64,000 nt of DNA, from contig OX336388.2 in assembly GCA_946902985.2 (NCBI GenBank), positions 1,212,944,609 through 1,213,008,608 of the forward strand, written 5' to 3'. The stretch comes from Meconema thalassinum (Eukaryota; Arthropoda; Insecta; Orthoptera; Tettigoniidae). The first letter of the stretch is position 1. The number at the start of each line of letters is the position of its first letter. A program made the position numbers and the translations under genes. Below the pieces are notes generated by a model. It saw nothing but the letters and a program-made list of their open reading frames with translations. It had not been told where the DNA came from and did no database searches. Positions 19,866-31,215 of this stretch are shown piece after piece.

Positions 19866-21330
19866 CACACATCAAAAAAAGTTTTGCATCACCTCGGTTC
19901 CCAGATCTCCGGCATATAGACGTTGACTGTGTATATTGTATCCAAGATACAGTCCCTTTGACTGTTCATAGATGTCACTAAAACTGCTCAAAGATGTAAA
20001 CAACCATGCATGAGCAGGGCCTATTAGACGGAGGGGGTACGACAGCCGATCAGTTCCAGTCATTCCACCAGGACGAAGGTACGCTGCTCATGTTGTCTGT
20101 AGTTCTACCATGCCTAGAAGGTCAATACCGCAGTTCGATCGCGTCCGCATTGTTACTTTGTGTCAAGAAGGGCTCTCAACAAGGGAAGTTTCCAGGCGTC
20201 TCAGAGTGAACCAAAGCGATGTTGTTCGGACATGGAGGAGGTACAGAGATACAGGAACTGTCGATGACAGGCCTCGCTCAGGCCGCCCAAGGGCTACTAC
20301 TGTAGTGGATGACCGCTACTTACGGATTGCCGCTCGGAGGAACCCTGACAGCAATGCCACCATGTTGAATAATGCGTTTCGTTCAGCCACAGGACGTCGT
20401 GTTTCAACTCAAACTGTGCGCAATAGGCTGCATGATGCGCAACTTCACTCCCGACGTCCATGGCGAGGTCCAGCTTTGCAACCCCGACACCATGCAGCGC
20501 GGTACAGATGGGCCCAACAACATGCTGAATGGACCCCACGGAATTGGCATCACGTTCTCTTCACCGATGAGTGTCGCATATGCCTTCAACCAGACAATCG
20601 TCGGAGACGTGTTTGGAGGCACCCTGGTCAGGCTGAACGTCTTAGACACACTGTCCAGCGAGTGCAGCAAGGTGGTGGTTCCCTGATGTTTTGGGGTGGC
20701 ATTATGTGGGGCCGACGTACGCCACTGGTGGTCATGGAAGGCTCCGAAACGGCTTTACGATACCTGAATGACATCCTCCGACCCATAGTGCAACCATATC
20801 GGCAGAATATTGGAGAGGCATTTGTCTTCATGGACGACAATTCTCGACCTCATCGTGCACATCTTGTGAATGCGTTCCTTCAAGATAACGACATCGCTCG
20901 ACTACAGTGGCCAGCATGTTCGCCAGACATGAACCCTATCGAACATGCCTGGGATATGTTGAAAAGGGCTGTTTATGGACGTCTTGACCCACCAACCACT
21001 CTGAGAGATTTACGCCGAATTGTCGTTGAGGAGTGGGACAATTTGGACCAACAGTGTCTTGATGAACTTGTGGATAGTATGCCACGGCGAATACAGGCAT
21101 GCATCAATGCAAGAGGACGTGCTACTGGGTATTAGAGGTAGTGGTGTGTACTGCAATCTGGACCACAAATGCTGAAAGTCTAGCTGTATGATGGTACAAC
21201 ATGCAATGTGTGGGTCTCATGAGCAATAAAACGAGCTGAAATGTTGTTTGTGTTGATCTCTATTCCCTTTGTATTTAACGGTTCCGGAACTCTTGGAACC
21301 GAGGTGATGCAAAACTTTTTTTTATGTGTG
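19866..21330 (+). mobile_element. Tc1-like transposon, copy 2
   Basis: Ends match the 36-bp inverted repeats of copy 1 with one change near the right tip (T for G). TA flanks at 19864-19865 and 21331-21332. Length is 1,465 bp. A polyadenylation signal AATAAA lies at 21225-21230, before the right repeat. By eye it differs from copy 3 at only about eight positions. Confidence 0.97.
20110..21135 (+). CDS. Tc1-like transposase, copy 2 (341 aa)
   Basis: Complete transposase that would bind the inverted repeats in the nucleus and perform TA-targeted cut-and-paste. The N-terminal helix-turn-helix region carries STREVSRRLRVNQSDVVRTW, followed by the GRPR hook at residues 58-61. The DDE triad is D153 (FTDECR), D243 (MDDNSRPHRA) and E278 (NPIEHAW). 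There are 34 residues between the second Asp and Glu, the Tc1 signature (DD34E). Length and all catalytic blocks are normal for the family. No promoter was identified. Other overlapping frames are shadows. It is a plausible source of active enzyme. Confidence 0.97.
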   Translation: MPRRSIPQFDRVRIVTLCQEGLSTREVSRRLRVNQSDVVRTWRRYRDTGTVDDRPRSGRPRATTVVDDRYLRIAARRNPDSNATMLNNAFRSATGRRVSTQTVRNRLHDAQLHSRRPWRGPALQPRHHAARYRWAQQHAEWTPRNWHHVLFTDECRICLQPDNRRRRVWRHPGQAERLRHTVQRVQQGGGSLMFWGGIMWGRRTPLVVMEGSETALRYLNDILRPIVQPYRQNIGEAFVFMDDNSRPHRAHLVNAFLQDNDIARLQWPACSPDMNPIEHAWDMLKRAVYGRLDPPTTLRDLRRIVVEEWDNLDQQCLDELVDSMPRRIQACINARGRATGY

Positions 21331-21332
21331 TA

Positions 21333-21904
21333 GATATTTTGAACGGTTTACCCAGCATAAGCTTAAAAGGCACACGGTCGGTAGTTTTTTTTTTTAATTT
21401 TTCACTGAAATCGTTACTTCTCGGCTTCCTTTGGTCATAAATAAATATTTTCTACAGAAACCTTCCAAGATAAATCCTTTACAGAATGGATAAAACCGCA
21501 TCAATATCCGTCCAGTGGTTCTCGAGATTTCCCGGAACATCCAAGAATCGGTGACTTGTTTTATACTAAGTAGAGATTATTATTGTATTTATTTATTAGC
21601 TGGTGTTACAATAGCTTAGTAATAGACATTTAAGCAGCCTGTGTAGGTAGCCTAGAAGTGCTACAAAGAGATGGCTATATTCCCCCAATCCTAGGATAGC
21701 TGGACTAGTGTGCGTATATTTGCTATCTTACTACCTACGTATTTAACGAAAAACAATTGTATCTTTCCACACAGAAGGCCTGTACTCAATTTTCAGAGAA
21801 CTTGACTGTGTAGAAAAGAAAAAAATTAAACTAGATCTGGTTGAATGGTTCTCGCTTGTGGTCATTATGGTACGAGAGAGATTTAGCGTACTGAGTTATT
21901 GTTG
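21333..21904. other. Unassigned stretch
   Basis: No supported gene or repeat copy. Confidence 0.45.
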
Positions 21905-22060
21905 TTGATTCGTTATGGGCTTTGTGATATCATGGTCTTGTAACCCCTTGTACATAGTTTGTGTGAAGATTTTTTTTCTGATGACCTGTGTTATTTTGAT
22001 GACTGGATTAGTGTGTTTATTTGTTATTCAGGTGAGGAGTGGGAAGGAATTAGCTGTGGC
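21905..22060 (-). mobile_element. Dimeric SINE body fragment
   Basis: Matches the outer body part of the family ('gatgacctgtgttattttgatg', 'gtgtttatttgttattcaggtgagga') as at 37560-37630. The tRNA-like heads are missing. Confidence 0.5.
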
Positions 22061-22339
22061 TTTAAACTCACCAAGAAGTCACTCTTCTCCTGTGTCTTCT
22101 TACAAACTTTCTTCATACACTTTCTCAGTAAAACGCAAATATTTCAACAACAGCTGGAACTAATCGCAGGAACAGAAGCGGAAGAAAATTGTCAGATAAC
22201 CTTAAAACATAGATATCAAGAGAATAAGTTTCAGTCGGTCAACACAAGTGTGACCAATTAGGCCTACTTTGGGCAGAGAGTACAAATATTATAACACCAT
22301 AACCCGAAAGAAATATACTTGATTTGTATACGGTTATTT

Positions 22340-22870
22340 AACACGATTGTTGAACAAAAAAAAGGCGGGGTTGTACAATAAGAAAGTGTGTGAAGAAAGT
22401 ATGTAAGAAGACAGTAGGATAGTCCACTTCGTGGTGAATTTAAAACCAAGCCACTTCCTTTTAGGAAAAGGTGGGTTATTTTGTACAAAATAGGGGGGGG
22501 ATTTTAACAAAAGAGTATGTTTCTTTTTTTTTTACAAAAAAAGGAGGTTGTTTTGTACAAAAGAGAGGAGGTTATTTCGTACAAAAAAAGGATTTATTTT
22601 GTACAAAAAGAGGAGGGATTATTTTCTACAAATGAGAGGGAGGTTATATAGTAGAAAAAGCGGTTGAGGGTCATTTTGTAAAAGAAAAGAGGGGGGGGGA
22701 TCATTATGTACAAAAGAAACGAGCATTATCTGCACAAATGTTTGTAGAAAAAGTGGGGGTTATTTTGTACGATAAAGAGGTGGGTTATGGTGTACACAAT
22801 TTTGTAGACAATGGGAGGGATTATTTTGTACGAAAAAGAGGGGACGGGGTTATTTGGCACAAAATGTATT
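22340..22870. repeat. Degenerate minisatellite with TTTTGTACAAAA core
   Basis: About a dozen irregular units of 30-45 bases, each a G-rich run, GGTTATTTTGTAC or a variant, then an A-rich run. The palindromic TGTACA core is kept in most units. No coding or known family recognised. Confidence 0.75.
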
Positions 22871-23605
22871 ATAAATAAGTGATAAATAGTTCATATCATT
22901 TTTATTTCAGGTTAGGGTGTTGAGAAATTTGTACTCTCTGTCTAATATAATGGGCAAAAATGTGTTGACCTACTGAAAAGCATTCTGTTGATAGATTACT
23001 AGGCAACATTGTAAAATGGCTTCTAGTACTTCAATACTAAAAAAGAGACCAATTTATTAACATTTATTGGTGTATAAAGTCCCATAAAACAGCTGCCAAC
23101 ATCTCATTGATTGCTTACAATGGAACTGTACTTTAAAAGTCTGGCTTTCTTCGTCTCCGCAGATAATATTCACTGTTTAATAACCAACTGGCAATGCCGG
23201 GGATTGTGTTACTAGCAAATGCTCCCTACTGCACGCCTCGCTGGTCTCCAATACGATTTGGTTTTATCATTTAGTTATCTACAATTTATTGGATATTGTG
23301 TGTCAGGCCGTGTTAAATACGCAGAACATGAATGACAGCTGGTATAATTGGTCCTCGGGAAATGTTGATAGCGTGATTTCTGCTCAGTATTAAATCAAGA
23401 GCTTAGGACGGGATGGATTCTCAATAAACTCTGTGTAATGAAATATCAAATCCCTGTGTACTAAATGTGTTGAATGTTACTGATAATAATTGGCAGAAAG
23501 GCAATAATATCCTGTTCATCTAAACCTTACGTGCATTCGATTAGTGGGTCCAAACCCACTATCCTTGGAATAGTTTCTTGATTTTTATTCCGGGAAAATT
23601 TCGTA
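22871..23605. other. Unassigned stretch
   Basis: No supported gene or repeat copy. Confidence 0.45.
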
Positions 23606-23609
23606 TTTC

Positions 23610-23715
23610 ATATATGACTGAGCTGATTGAGGCATTCATCATCTGCTGTGCCCAAGATCGTGGGATCGAATCCTGGTACAGCTGGTTGGCGTTAAAATGC
23701 TTACATAGCTCGTTG
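23610..23715 (+). mobile_element. tRNA-derived SINE head
   Basis: 'catctgctgtgcccaagatc' then GGGATCGAATCC (23659-23670), matching the head of the 7250 family. The body is truncated. Confidence 0.5.
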
Positions 23716-23924
23716 AAGACTCTATACACGGATAAAATCATACAACTTTTGTATTTTTAAAATGTATAGGTGGTCGCTTCAATATGGAAAGAGCTTAATA
23801 TTAATAATAATAATAATAATAAAACAAAAAATAGTATAAAACTAATAATTATAAAATCAATATATATATATGGAATACAAAAGAGAACAAGATCTTTGAG
23901 TAGAAAACACACATGATAATTTAG

Positions 23925-24240
23925 ATTGTCATTGAACCAGTTTGTAAGCTGCTAAAGCAAAGCGTTAAGTCATGGGACCAAGTTCTTTGCTGACTCTGTA
24001 GACGCGTGGGTTCAAGTCCCGACCTGGGAATGGTTTTTCGTGGTTTCCCAATTTCAACCCCCGACAAATGCTTGGATGGCACCTTCTGACAGGCCACGAC
24101 CGCTTCCTTCCACATCCTTCCCCAATTTCATTCATCTTCATCCATTCTTACTCTCTTCCTGGCGCGCAGGTTGCCCACTGGCGTCGATTAGAAAGACTTG
24201 CACTCGGCCTTTCAGGAGGCCACACGACAAAAATAATCTA
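23925..24240 (+). mobile_element. tRNA-derived SINE
   Basis: Head with 'gactctgtagacgcgtgg' and B box GGTTCAAGTCCC (24009-24020). The body follows with 'ggtttttcgtggtttcccaa' and 'ctgacaggccacgaccgc'. Same family as 18239-18602. Confidence 0.75.
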
Positions 24241-24261
24241 ATATACGATTGAGAATAGGCT

Positions 24262-24265
24262 AATC

Positions 24266-24323
<58 letters not shown>
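24262..24323. repeat. (AAT)n microsatellite
   Basis: About 20 units, shortly after the end of the SINE at 23925-24240. A shorter (AAT)n run lies at 23799-23821. Confidence 0.95.
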
Positions 24324-24326
<3 letters not shown>

Positions 24327-24589
24327 TAATAATCTATTATTTCGAGGCATTTTACTTCAAATAATTTTTCAGAATTACTTCTGGGAACATTGAACAGTTA
24401 AGTGAAGTAAAGAATTAGTTTATTATTATTATTCGGTTTCAAGTTTTAACGGTAGCCTAAATTTGAAGCGATCTTCGCAATATCTCCGAAATAGTGAATA
24501 GTGATCACATGAACGCTCGGATTATTTTTTGTAAGATTGTCTGTCTGTATTGTCTCAGTCTCACTCATGGCTGTGATTATATGGAAGCT

Positions 24590-24850
24590 ACTGAGGTATG
24601 GGTGGTGCTTAGTAATAACATTCAGGTTAGAATGCCTGTGGATTCTGTGAAAGGTTCTACTCATAGGGTTAGTACTGCTATACTGACTCAGTGAGGAAAG
24701 CAATGGCAAACTACCTCACTCCTCTTCTTGCCTAGTACGCCTCAATATAGCGCTGCCTTGGGTTTTTGTGGGCATCTACCCACATAACTTAACAGCGGTG
24801 CTTTTTGAGGATCCAACCAGCCTTCGGGCTGACTACCTAACAGACAGATG
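24590..24850 (+). mobile_element. Retroposon 3'-end-like repeat
   Basis: Contains 'gaggaaagcaatggcaaact', 'cctagtacgcctcaatatag' and 'ccagccttcgggctgactac' then 'aacagacaga'. I recognise this as an insect retroposon tail pattern, but no second copy occurs here. The class (SINE or LINE 3' end) is uncertain. Confidence 0.45.
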
Positions 24851-25039
24851 CTGAGGAATGGAGCCAAAACTATTGGAGTGAATGGCTTTAAGTATTGTTC
24901 TTTTTGTAGAAGACATGCAGTGAACTATAATTGGCTACAAATTATTAGTATAACACTGTGAGTGAAGGAGCTAAATGGACACTTCTACTAGGGATTCGCT
25001 CCTTCCCTCAAACCTTTTCTTTTACTTAAGAAAATGTAC

Positions 25040-25260
25040 CGAAACTGGCCATGGTGGCTGAAAGCGCTAACGCCCTAGCTCGTGCCTTGCTGGCGTCGGG
25101 AGAAGGTGGGTTTAAATCCCACATCAGCCATCCTGATAATGGTTTTCTTGGTTTCCCATTTTCAACTGGTCCAGGGCCGACTCCCTTCAATAATTCCTTC
25201 CTTGACCCTTTCTTAATTGGACACAAGTTAGCGGTCGCTTCGGTGATCAGCCTGTCACCA
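25040..25260 (+). mobile_element. tRNA-derived SINE
   Basis: A-box-like 'ggtggctgaaagcgctaacg' and B box GGTTTAAATCCC (25108-25119). The body follows with 'ggttttcttggtttcccat'. Related to 18239-18602 and 23925-24240. Confidence 0.7.
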
Positions 25261-25634
25261 TCCCAAATTGTATCTGATTAAAGCGTGTTCAGCTCCCAGA
25301 CGCCGCGCCGTCCTTGTGACAGTAGAGGAATGATCCCTCGTTGAGTACATGGGTGAATCAGAGCTAGAAGGGTAATGGATTTAGGAGAATGTATTGAATA
25401 AAACTCACCTGGTATTGAGCCATCAACATTTTCAGCCAATAATATGCATGATGGAAAGATCCCTGACTAAAATGGGAAAAGCCGTCCCAGGAAGTAAGAT
25501 AATTGAACAATCTGAATCCACATTCTTTCCTCAGACGATCTGGTGTTGATGAATGACCTCGGTGACTCATGTCGTTTACTTCAACATAAAGACAAATATG
25601 TGTATTGGAGAGATTGATGTGATTCTGCTTTTTT
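25261..25634. other. Unassigned stretch
   Basis: No supported gene or repeat copy. Confidence 0.4.
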
Positions 25635-25895
25635 GTTGCATTTAAGGACCTTGGACTTCCAGGTCATTTAGTCCCCTGTACTTGCTTCTGTGCAGAGGAA
25701 GGGGAATGTGGCCTTTGCCTGGAGAAGAAGTGGGAAACCATTGTAGGAAGGCCGGGGTGGGAATTGAACCCACCTCATCTTAGTTTTGCCTCACAAGGCT
25801 GAATATATCCTGTTCCACCATACTGACCAGAATTATTTTTTTCGGCAGAGCTGAGAATTGAGCTCGTGCCTCCAGAGCCATTATATGGGCTATCA
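25635..25895 (-). mobile_element. Dimeric tRNA-like SINE, shortened
   Basis: Begins with the family tail TTTTTTGTTGCATTTAAGG and contains 'gaagtgggaaaccattg'. Minus-strand B-box regions lie near 25763 (GGGTTCAATTCCC) and 25856 (GCTCAATTCTC). An internal deletion removes the outer body. Confidence 0.65.
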
Positions 25896-26014
25896 CTTTA
25901 AGTTTCAACTTTTATTCTTTGACAACAAAGGGATCCATATTGGCAGTTTTATCCTGATTGTTGTCTTTATTTTATTAAAGTGGTAATATCTAAGGGAGGA
26001 ACGTGTGTATTTCT

Positions 26015-26470
26015 GTCGGCTGTTGTTGTTGTTTGAGTCTTCAGTCTTTTGACTGACTTGATGCAGCGCTCCACGCCTCCCTGGCCTGAGCTAATCGTTT
26101 CCTCTCTACATAGCTACCACACCCTACATCCAAAGCAATCTGTTTAATATATTATAACTTTGGTCCACCCCTACAGTTTTTGTCCTCGAACCTTCCTTAC
26201 AAAACTAAGCTTGCTATTCCTGGGTATCTTAGTATGTGTCCTACCAACCTATCACTTCTCTTCATTAGCAGTCGCCGGAAATATCTCTCCTTTCCCACTC
26301 GTCTTAATACCTCTTCATTTGTTACCCTATCTACCCATCTGATCTTCATCATTATCCTGTAACACCACACGTCAAACGCTTCAATTCTCCTCTTTTCTGC
26401 TGCACCAATAGTCCAAGTTTCACTTCCATATAGTGCCACGCTCAGATAAAAGCTTTCAAAAATGACTTCC
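26015..26470 (-). pseudogene. Non-LTR retrotransposon reverse transcriptase C-terminus
   Basis: Minus strand from about 26439 reads MALYGSETWTIGAAEKRR, then EAFDVWCYRIMMKIRWVD, then VTNEEVLRRVGKE and VGHILRY. This is the region that follows the polymerase core in many insect LINEs, with family patterns LYGSETW, W..RM.RI.W and GHILR. A frameshift near 26200 is followed by stops. The element ends in a (CAA)n tail (TTGTTGTTGTTTGAG on the plus strand, about 26021-26037). The intact protein would copy LINE RNA into DNA at a nicked target. Clade is not assignable from this piece. Confidence 0.85.
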
Positions 26471-26943
26471 TAATACCTAAATCCAGGGCTAGATTTGTGA
26501 CGGTACGCACCGGTACGCCGTACCGAAACCTCTGATCTGGGGAAAAGTCGAATATATAACATAATTTTTAGAAGTGTGGAACGTTAGTTGTAAGTCAAGG
26601 TCAACTTGGTCTCTGACTGGATAATTATTTCAGAAAACTGTAAATACAAAATCATAAAACAAGAAATAAAAGATTGTTGGTGAACATGTGTGTATTTTCA
26701 AGCCGAATGTATTTAATTTTTTAAATTACGTTAAAAATTTGAAAATATTGTACATTGTTTGAATGGTAGCCTAGTTGACCTACATTAAATTTTAATATAG
26801 GCCAACGGCTATGGCAAGAAAAATGTTGCTACAGCAGTCTCAATTTAATTTCAAATTGCAATCAAAATTAGATTGCTATGTTGTCCGCTGATTAATTTTT
26901 AAATGTGTTCAGAAAATGTCGTTTTTAGAACTCTATATTTCAA
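26471..26943. other. Unassigned stretch with GGTACG repeats
   Basis: Near 26501-26527 GGTACG or GTACCG occurs four times around CACCGG, after CAGGGCTAGAT. This could be one end of a hAT-like element, but no partner end was found. The rest is AT-rich and unassigned. Confidence 0.35.
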
Positions 26944-29384
26944 CCAGCTGACCCGGCAGACGTTGTCCTGCCGATCAAAAAAGTGTTGTAACTTTGTTTC
27001 TTGAAGTGCTTTCAGATACACAATATGTTTTCAATTTCTGTTAACTGCCTCTAAACTATCGTGTAATGAATTAACTAATCTAGAAACATTCGTGGGAGCG
27101 TGCACAACAACTCTCCAATGTTTCATCGCAATCGGATAAATGGCATATAATGCATACGGGAATTTGTTTAAATGATTCGTGCGCTGTCACTCATTTGTTG
27201 AATCTACTCGTGCTCTACCAACTGTGAAATGGATTTACTAAGTTAGAAAGCTTCACGTAAGTGTACACAACAACTCATCAAAGTTTCATCGCAATCGATG
27301 AATAGTATATGAACGCATACGGGATTTTGTTGGAACGCTTCGCGCATCGTCACTCATTTGTTACATCTACTCGTGCGCTACCAATATTGTAAAATGGATT
27401 TACCAAGTTGAGCACCTTCCCTGGCGTGTACACAACAACTCATCAATATTTCATCGGAATGGGATGAATGACATATGAACGCATACGCGATTTTCTTTAA
27501 ACGATTCGCATGCCGTCACTCATTTGTTGAATCTACTCATGCCCTACCTATTGTAAATTAGATTTACTAAGCCTGAAACCTTCTCTGGAGTGTACTCAAT
27601 GATTCACCAAGGTTTCATCGCAATCGGATGAATGATATATGACCGCATACGGGACATTGTGGAAACGATTCGCACGCCGTCGCTCATTTCTTGAATCTAC
27701 TCGTGCGCTACTTATTAAAAACTGGATTTACTAAGCCAGAAACCTTTCCTGGAGTGTAAACAACAATTCACCAAAGTTTCATCGCAATCGGATAAATGGT
27801 ATATGAACACATACAGGACTTTCTTGAAACGATTCTCACGCCATCGCACATTTGTTGAATCTACTCGTGCGCTACCTATTGTAAAATGAATTCACCAAGC
27901 CAGAAACCTTTACTGAAATATACACAACAATTCACCAAAGTTTCATCGCAATCGGATAAATGGTATATGGACGCATACGGTACTTTGTTGAAATGATTCG
28001 CGTGCCGTCACTCATTTGTTGAATCTACTCGTGCGCTACCTATTGTAAAATGGATTTATTAAGCCAGAAACCTTCCGTAGGGTGTACACAACATCTCACC
28101 CAAATTTCAGCGTAATCGGACGAATGGTATTTGAACGCATACGGGACCTTATTGAAAAACTTCGCGCGTCGTCGCTCATTTGTTGAATGTACTCGTGCGC
28201 AACCTCCTGTGAAATGGATTTACTAAGTTATAAACCCTCACGTAAGTGTACACAATACCTCACCCTAGTTTCATTGCAATCGGATGAATGGTATATGAAC
28301 GCATACGGGACTTTGTTTAAACGTTCGCGCGTCGTCGCTCATTTGTTGAATCTACTTGTGCGCTACCTATTGTAAAATGGATTTACTAATCCAGAAGCCT
28401 CTCCATGGAGTGTACACAACATCTCACCCAAGTTTCATCGCGATCGGATGTCTGGTATTTGAACGCATACGGGACCTTGTTGAAACGCTTCGCACGTCGT
28501 CGCTCATTTGTTGAATCTATTCGTACGCAACCTCCTGTGAAATGGATTTACTGAGTTAGAAACCTTCAGGTAAGTGTACACAACAACTCATCAAAGTTTC
28601 ATCTCAATCGATGAATGGTATATATATTTATACGGGATTTTGTTGAAACGCATCGCGCGTCGTCGCTCATTTGTTGAATCTACTCGTGGGCTACCTATTG
28701 TAAAATGAATTTATTAAGCCTGAAGCCTTCCCTGGAGTGTACACAACATCTCACCCAAGTTTCATCGCTATCGGACGAATGGTATTTGAACGCATATGGG
28801 ACCTTCTTGAAACGCTTCGCGCGTCGTCGCTCATTTGTTGAATCTAGTCGTGCGCAATCTATTATAAAATGGATTTACTAAGCCAAACACCTTCCCTGGA
28901 GTACACTCAACATCTCACCCAAGTTTTATCGCAATGGAATGAATGGTATATGAACGCATACGGGACTTTGAAACGCTCTAACGTGCTGAGACAAACAGTA
29001 GAATTCGACATCACTGCCACCTTTGGTATAAAACACAACTTTCCGCCACAGGCAGAGTGTATGTTATGGCGGTAGTTGCACAGGTTGCGACCAGGTGGCT
29101 CTAACGTGCAGAGACAAACCGTCCAAAGACATCAGCGTTTACCAAGTTCAAGGCTAGTGGTTTCCATGACGACTGTTTTTGACTGTATATTGTGGTTCAA
29201 GAATTGTGTGTAAACTGTGGTTCTAAAATTGTGTTCATTCCACCTACGGGGTCAGATTGTGAATCTAAACCATACAGGGACCCACCCTAATATGCATACC
29301 AAATTTTATCAAAATCGGTCCAGTTGTTTAGGAGGAGTTCAGTGACATACACACGTGTCGAAGAATTATATATATATATATATA
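26944..29384 (-). mobile_element. Helitron-like element of ~150-bp repeats, copy A
   Basis: On the minus strand it ends with a GGCAG/CTGCC hairpin (26955-26972), then CTGG (26944-26947), then T. The interior (about 27040-28980) is roughly 13 units of 145-155 bases. Each holds 'gtttcatcgcaatcgg', 'gaacgcatacggga' and 'ctcatttgttgaatctactc'. The 5' part (28985-29370) is non-repetitive. No coding. Copy B abuts it at 29385. Confidence 0.7.
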
Positions 29385-29750
29385 CAAGCTGACCCGGCAG
29401 ACGTTGTCCTGCCAATCAAAGAAAGTGTTGTAACTTTGTTTCTTGAAGTGCATTTGAATACACAATATTTTGTTCAATTTCTGTTAACTGCCTCTAAACT
29501 ATCGTGTAATGAATTAACTAATCTAGAAACATTCGTTGGAACGTGCACAACAATTCTCCAAAGTTTCATCGCAAACGGATAAATGGCATTTAACGCATAC
29601 GGGATTTGGTTTAAATGATTCGTGCGCTGTCACTCATTTGTTGAATATACTCGTGCTCTACCAACTGTGAAATGGATTTACTAAGTTAGAATGCTTCACG
29701 TAAATGTACACAACTACTCATCAAAGTTTCATTGCAATCGATGAATAGTA

Positions 29751-31215
29751 CACACATCAAAAAAAGTTTTGCATCACCTCGGTTCCCAGATCTCCGGCAT
29801 ATAGACGTTGACTGTGTATATTGTATCCAAGATACAGTCCCTTTGACTGTTCATAGATGTCACTAAAACTGCTCAAAGATGTAAACAACCATGCATGAGC
29901 GGGGCCTATTAGACGGAGGGGGTACGACAGCCGATCAGTTCCAGTCATTCTACCAGGACGAAGGTACGCTGCTCATGTTGTCTGTAGTTCTACCATGCCT
30001 AGAAGGTCAATACCGCAGTTCGATCGCGTCCGCATTGTTACTTTGTGTCAAGAAGGGCTCTCAACAAGGGAAGTTTCCAGGCGTCTCAGAGTGAACCAAA
30101 GCGATGTTGTTCGGACATGGAGGAGGTACAGAGATACAGGAACTGTCGATGACAGGCCTCGCTCAGGCCGCCCAAGGGCTACTACTGTAGTGGATGACCG
30201 CTACTTACGGATTGCCGCTCGGAGGAACCCTGACAGCAATGCCACCATGTTGAATAATGCGTTTCGTTCAGCCACAGGACGTCGTGTTTCAACTCAAACT
30301 GTGCGCAATAGGCTGCATGATGCGCAACTTCACTCCCGACGTCCATGGCGAGGTCCAGCTTTGCAACCCCGACACCATGCAGCGCGGTACAGATGGGCCC
30401 AACAACATGCTGAATGGACCCCACGGAATTGGCATCACGTTCTCTTCACCGATGAGTGTCGCATATGCCTTCAACCAGACAATCGTCGGAGACGTGTTTG
30501 GAGGCACCCTGGTCAGGCTGAACGTCTTAGACACACTGTCCAGCGAGTGCAGCAAGGTGGTGGTTCCCTGATGTTTTGGGGTGGCATTATGTGGGGCCGA
30601 CGTACGCCACTGGTGGTCATGGAAGGCTCCGAAACGGCTTTACGATACCTGAATGACATCCTCCGACCCATAGTGCAACCATATCGGCAGAATATTGGAG
30701 AGGCATTTGTCTTCATGGACGACAATTCTCGACCTCATCGTGCACATCTTGTGAATGCGTTCCTTCAAGATAACGACATCGCTCGACTACAGTGGCCAGC
30801 ATGTTCGCCAGACATGAACCCTATCGAACATGCCTGGGATATGTTGAAAAGGGCTGTTTATGGAAGTCTTGACCCACCAACCACTCTGAGAGATTTACGC
30901 CGAATTGTCGTTGAGGAGTGGGACAATTTGGACCAACAGTGTCTTGATGAACTTGTGGATAGTATGCCACGGCGAATACAGGCATGCATCAATGCAAGAG
31001 GACGTGCTACTGGGTATTAGAGGTAGTGGTGTGTACTGCAATCGGGACCACAAATGCTGAAAGTTTAGCTGTATGATGGTACAACATGCAATGTGTGGGT
31101 CTCATGAGCAATAAAACGAGCTGAAATGTTGTTTGTGTTGATCTCTATTCCCTTTGTATTTAACGGTTCCGGAACTCTTGGAACCGAGGTAATGCAAAAC
31201 TTTTTTTGATGTGTG
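29751..31215 (+). mobile_element. Tc1-like transposon, copy 3
   Basis: 1,465 bp with the 36-bp inverted repeats (one change, A for G, near 31192) and TA at 29749-29750 and 31216-31217. Removing it restores 'gaatagtatatgaacgc', which is exactly the sequence of a homologous empty unit near 27301-27317. AATAAA lies at 31110-31115. It differs from copy 2 at only about eight bases by eye. Confidence 0.97.
29995..31020 (+). CDS. Tc1-like transposase, copy 3 (341 aa)
   Basis: Complete DD34E transposase with the same helix-turn-helix, GRPR hook and D153/D243/E278 triad as copy 2. The only amino-acid difference I see is R291S (AVYGS for AVYGR), caused by a CGT to AGT change. The start is the ATG shared by all copies, 244 bases inside the left end. 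Near-identity with copy 2 suggests both moved recently. Whether the family is still active cannot be told from one genome. The R291S change lies outside the catalytic triad. Confidence 0.97.
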   Translation: MPRRSIPQFDRVRIVTLCQEGLSTREVSRRLRVNQSDVVRTWRRYRDTGTVDDRPRSGRPRATTVVDDRYLRIAARRNPDSNATMLNNAFRSATGRRVSTQTVRNRLHDAQLHSRRPWRGPALQPRHHAARYRWAQQHAEWTPRNWHHVLFTDECRICLQPDNRRRRVWRHPGQAERLRHTVQRVQQGGGSLMFWGGIMWGRRTPLVVMEGSETALRYLNDILRPIVQPYRQNIGEAFVFMDDNSRPHRAHLVNAFLQDNDIARLQWPACSPDMNPIEHAWDMLKRAVYGSLDPPTTLRDLRRIVVEEWDNLDQQCLDELVDSMPRRIQACINARGRATGY

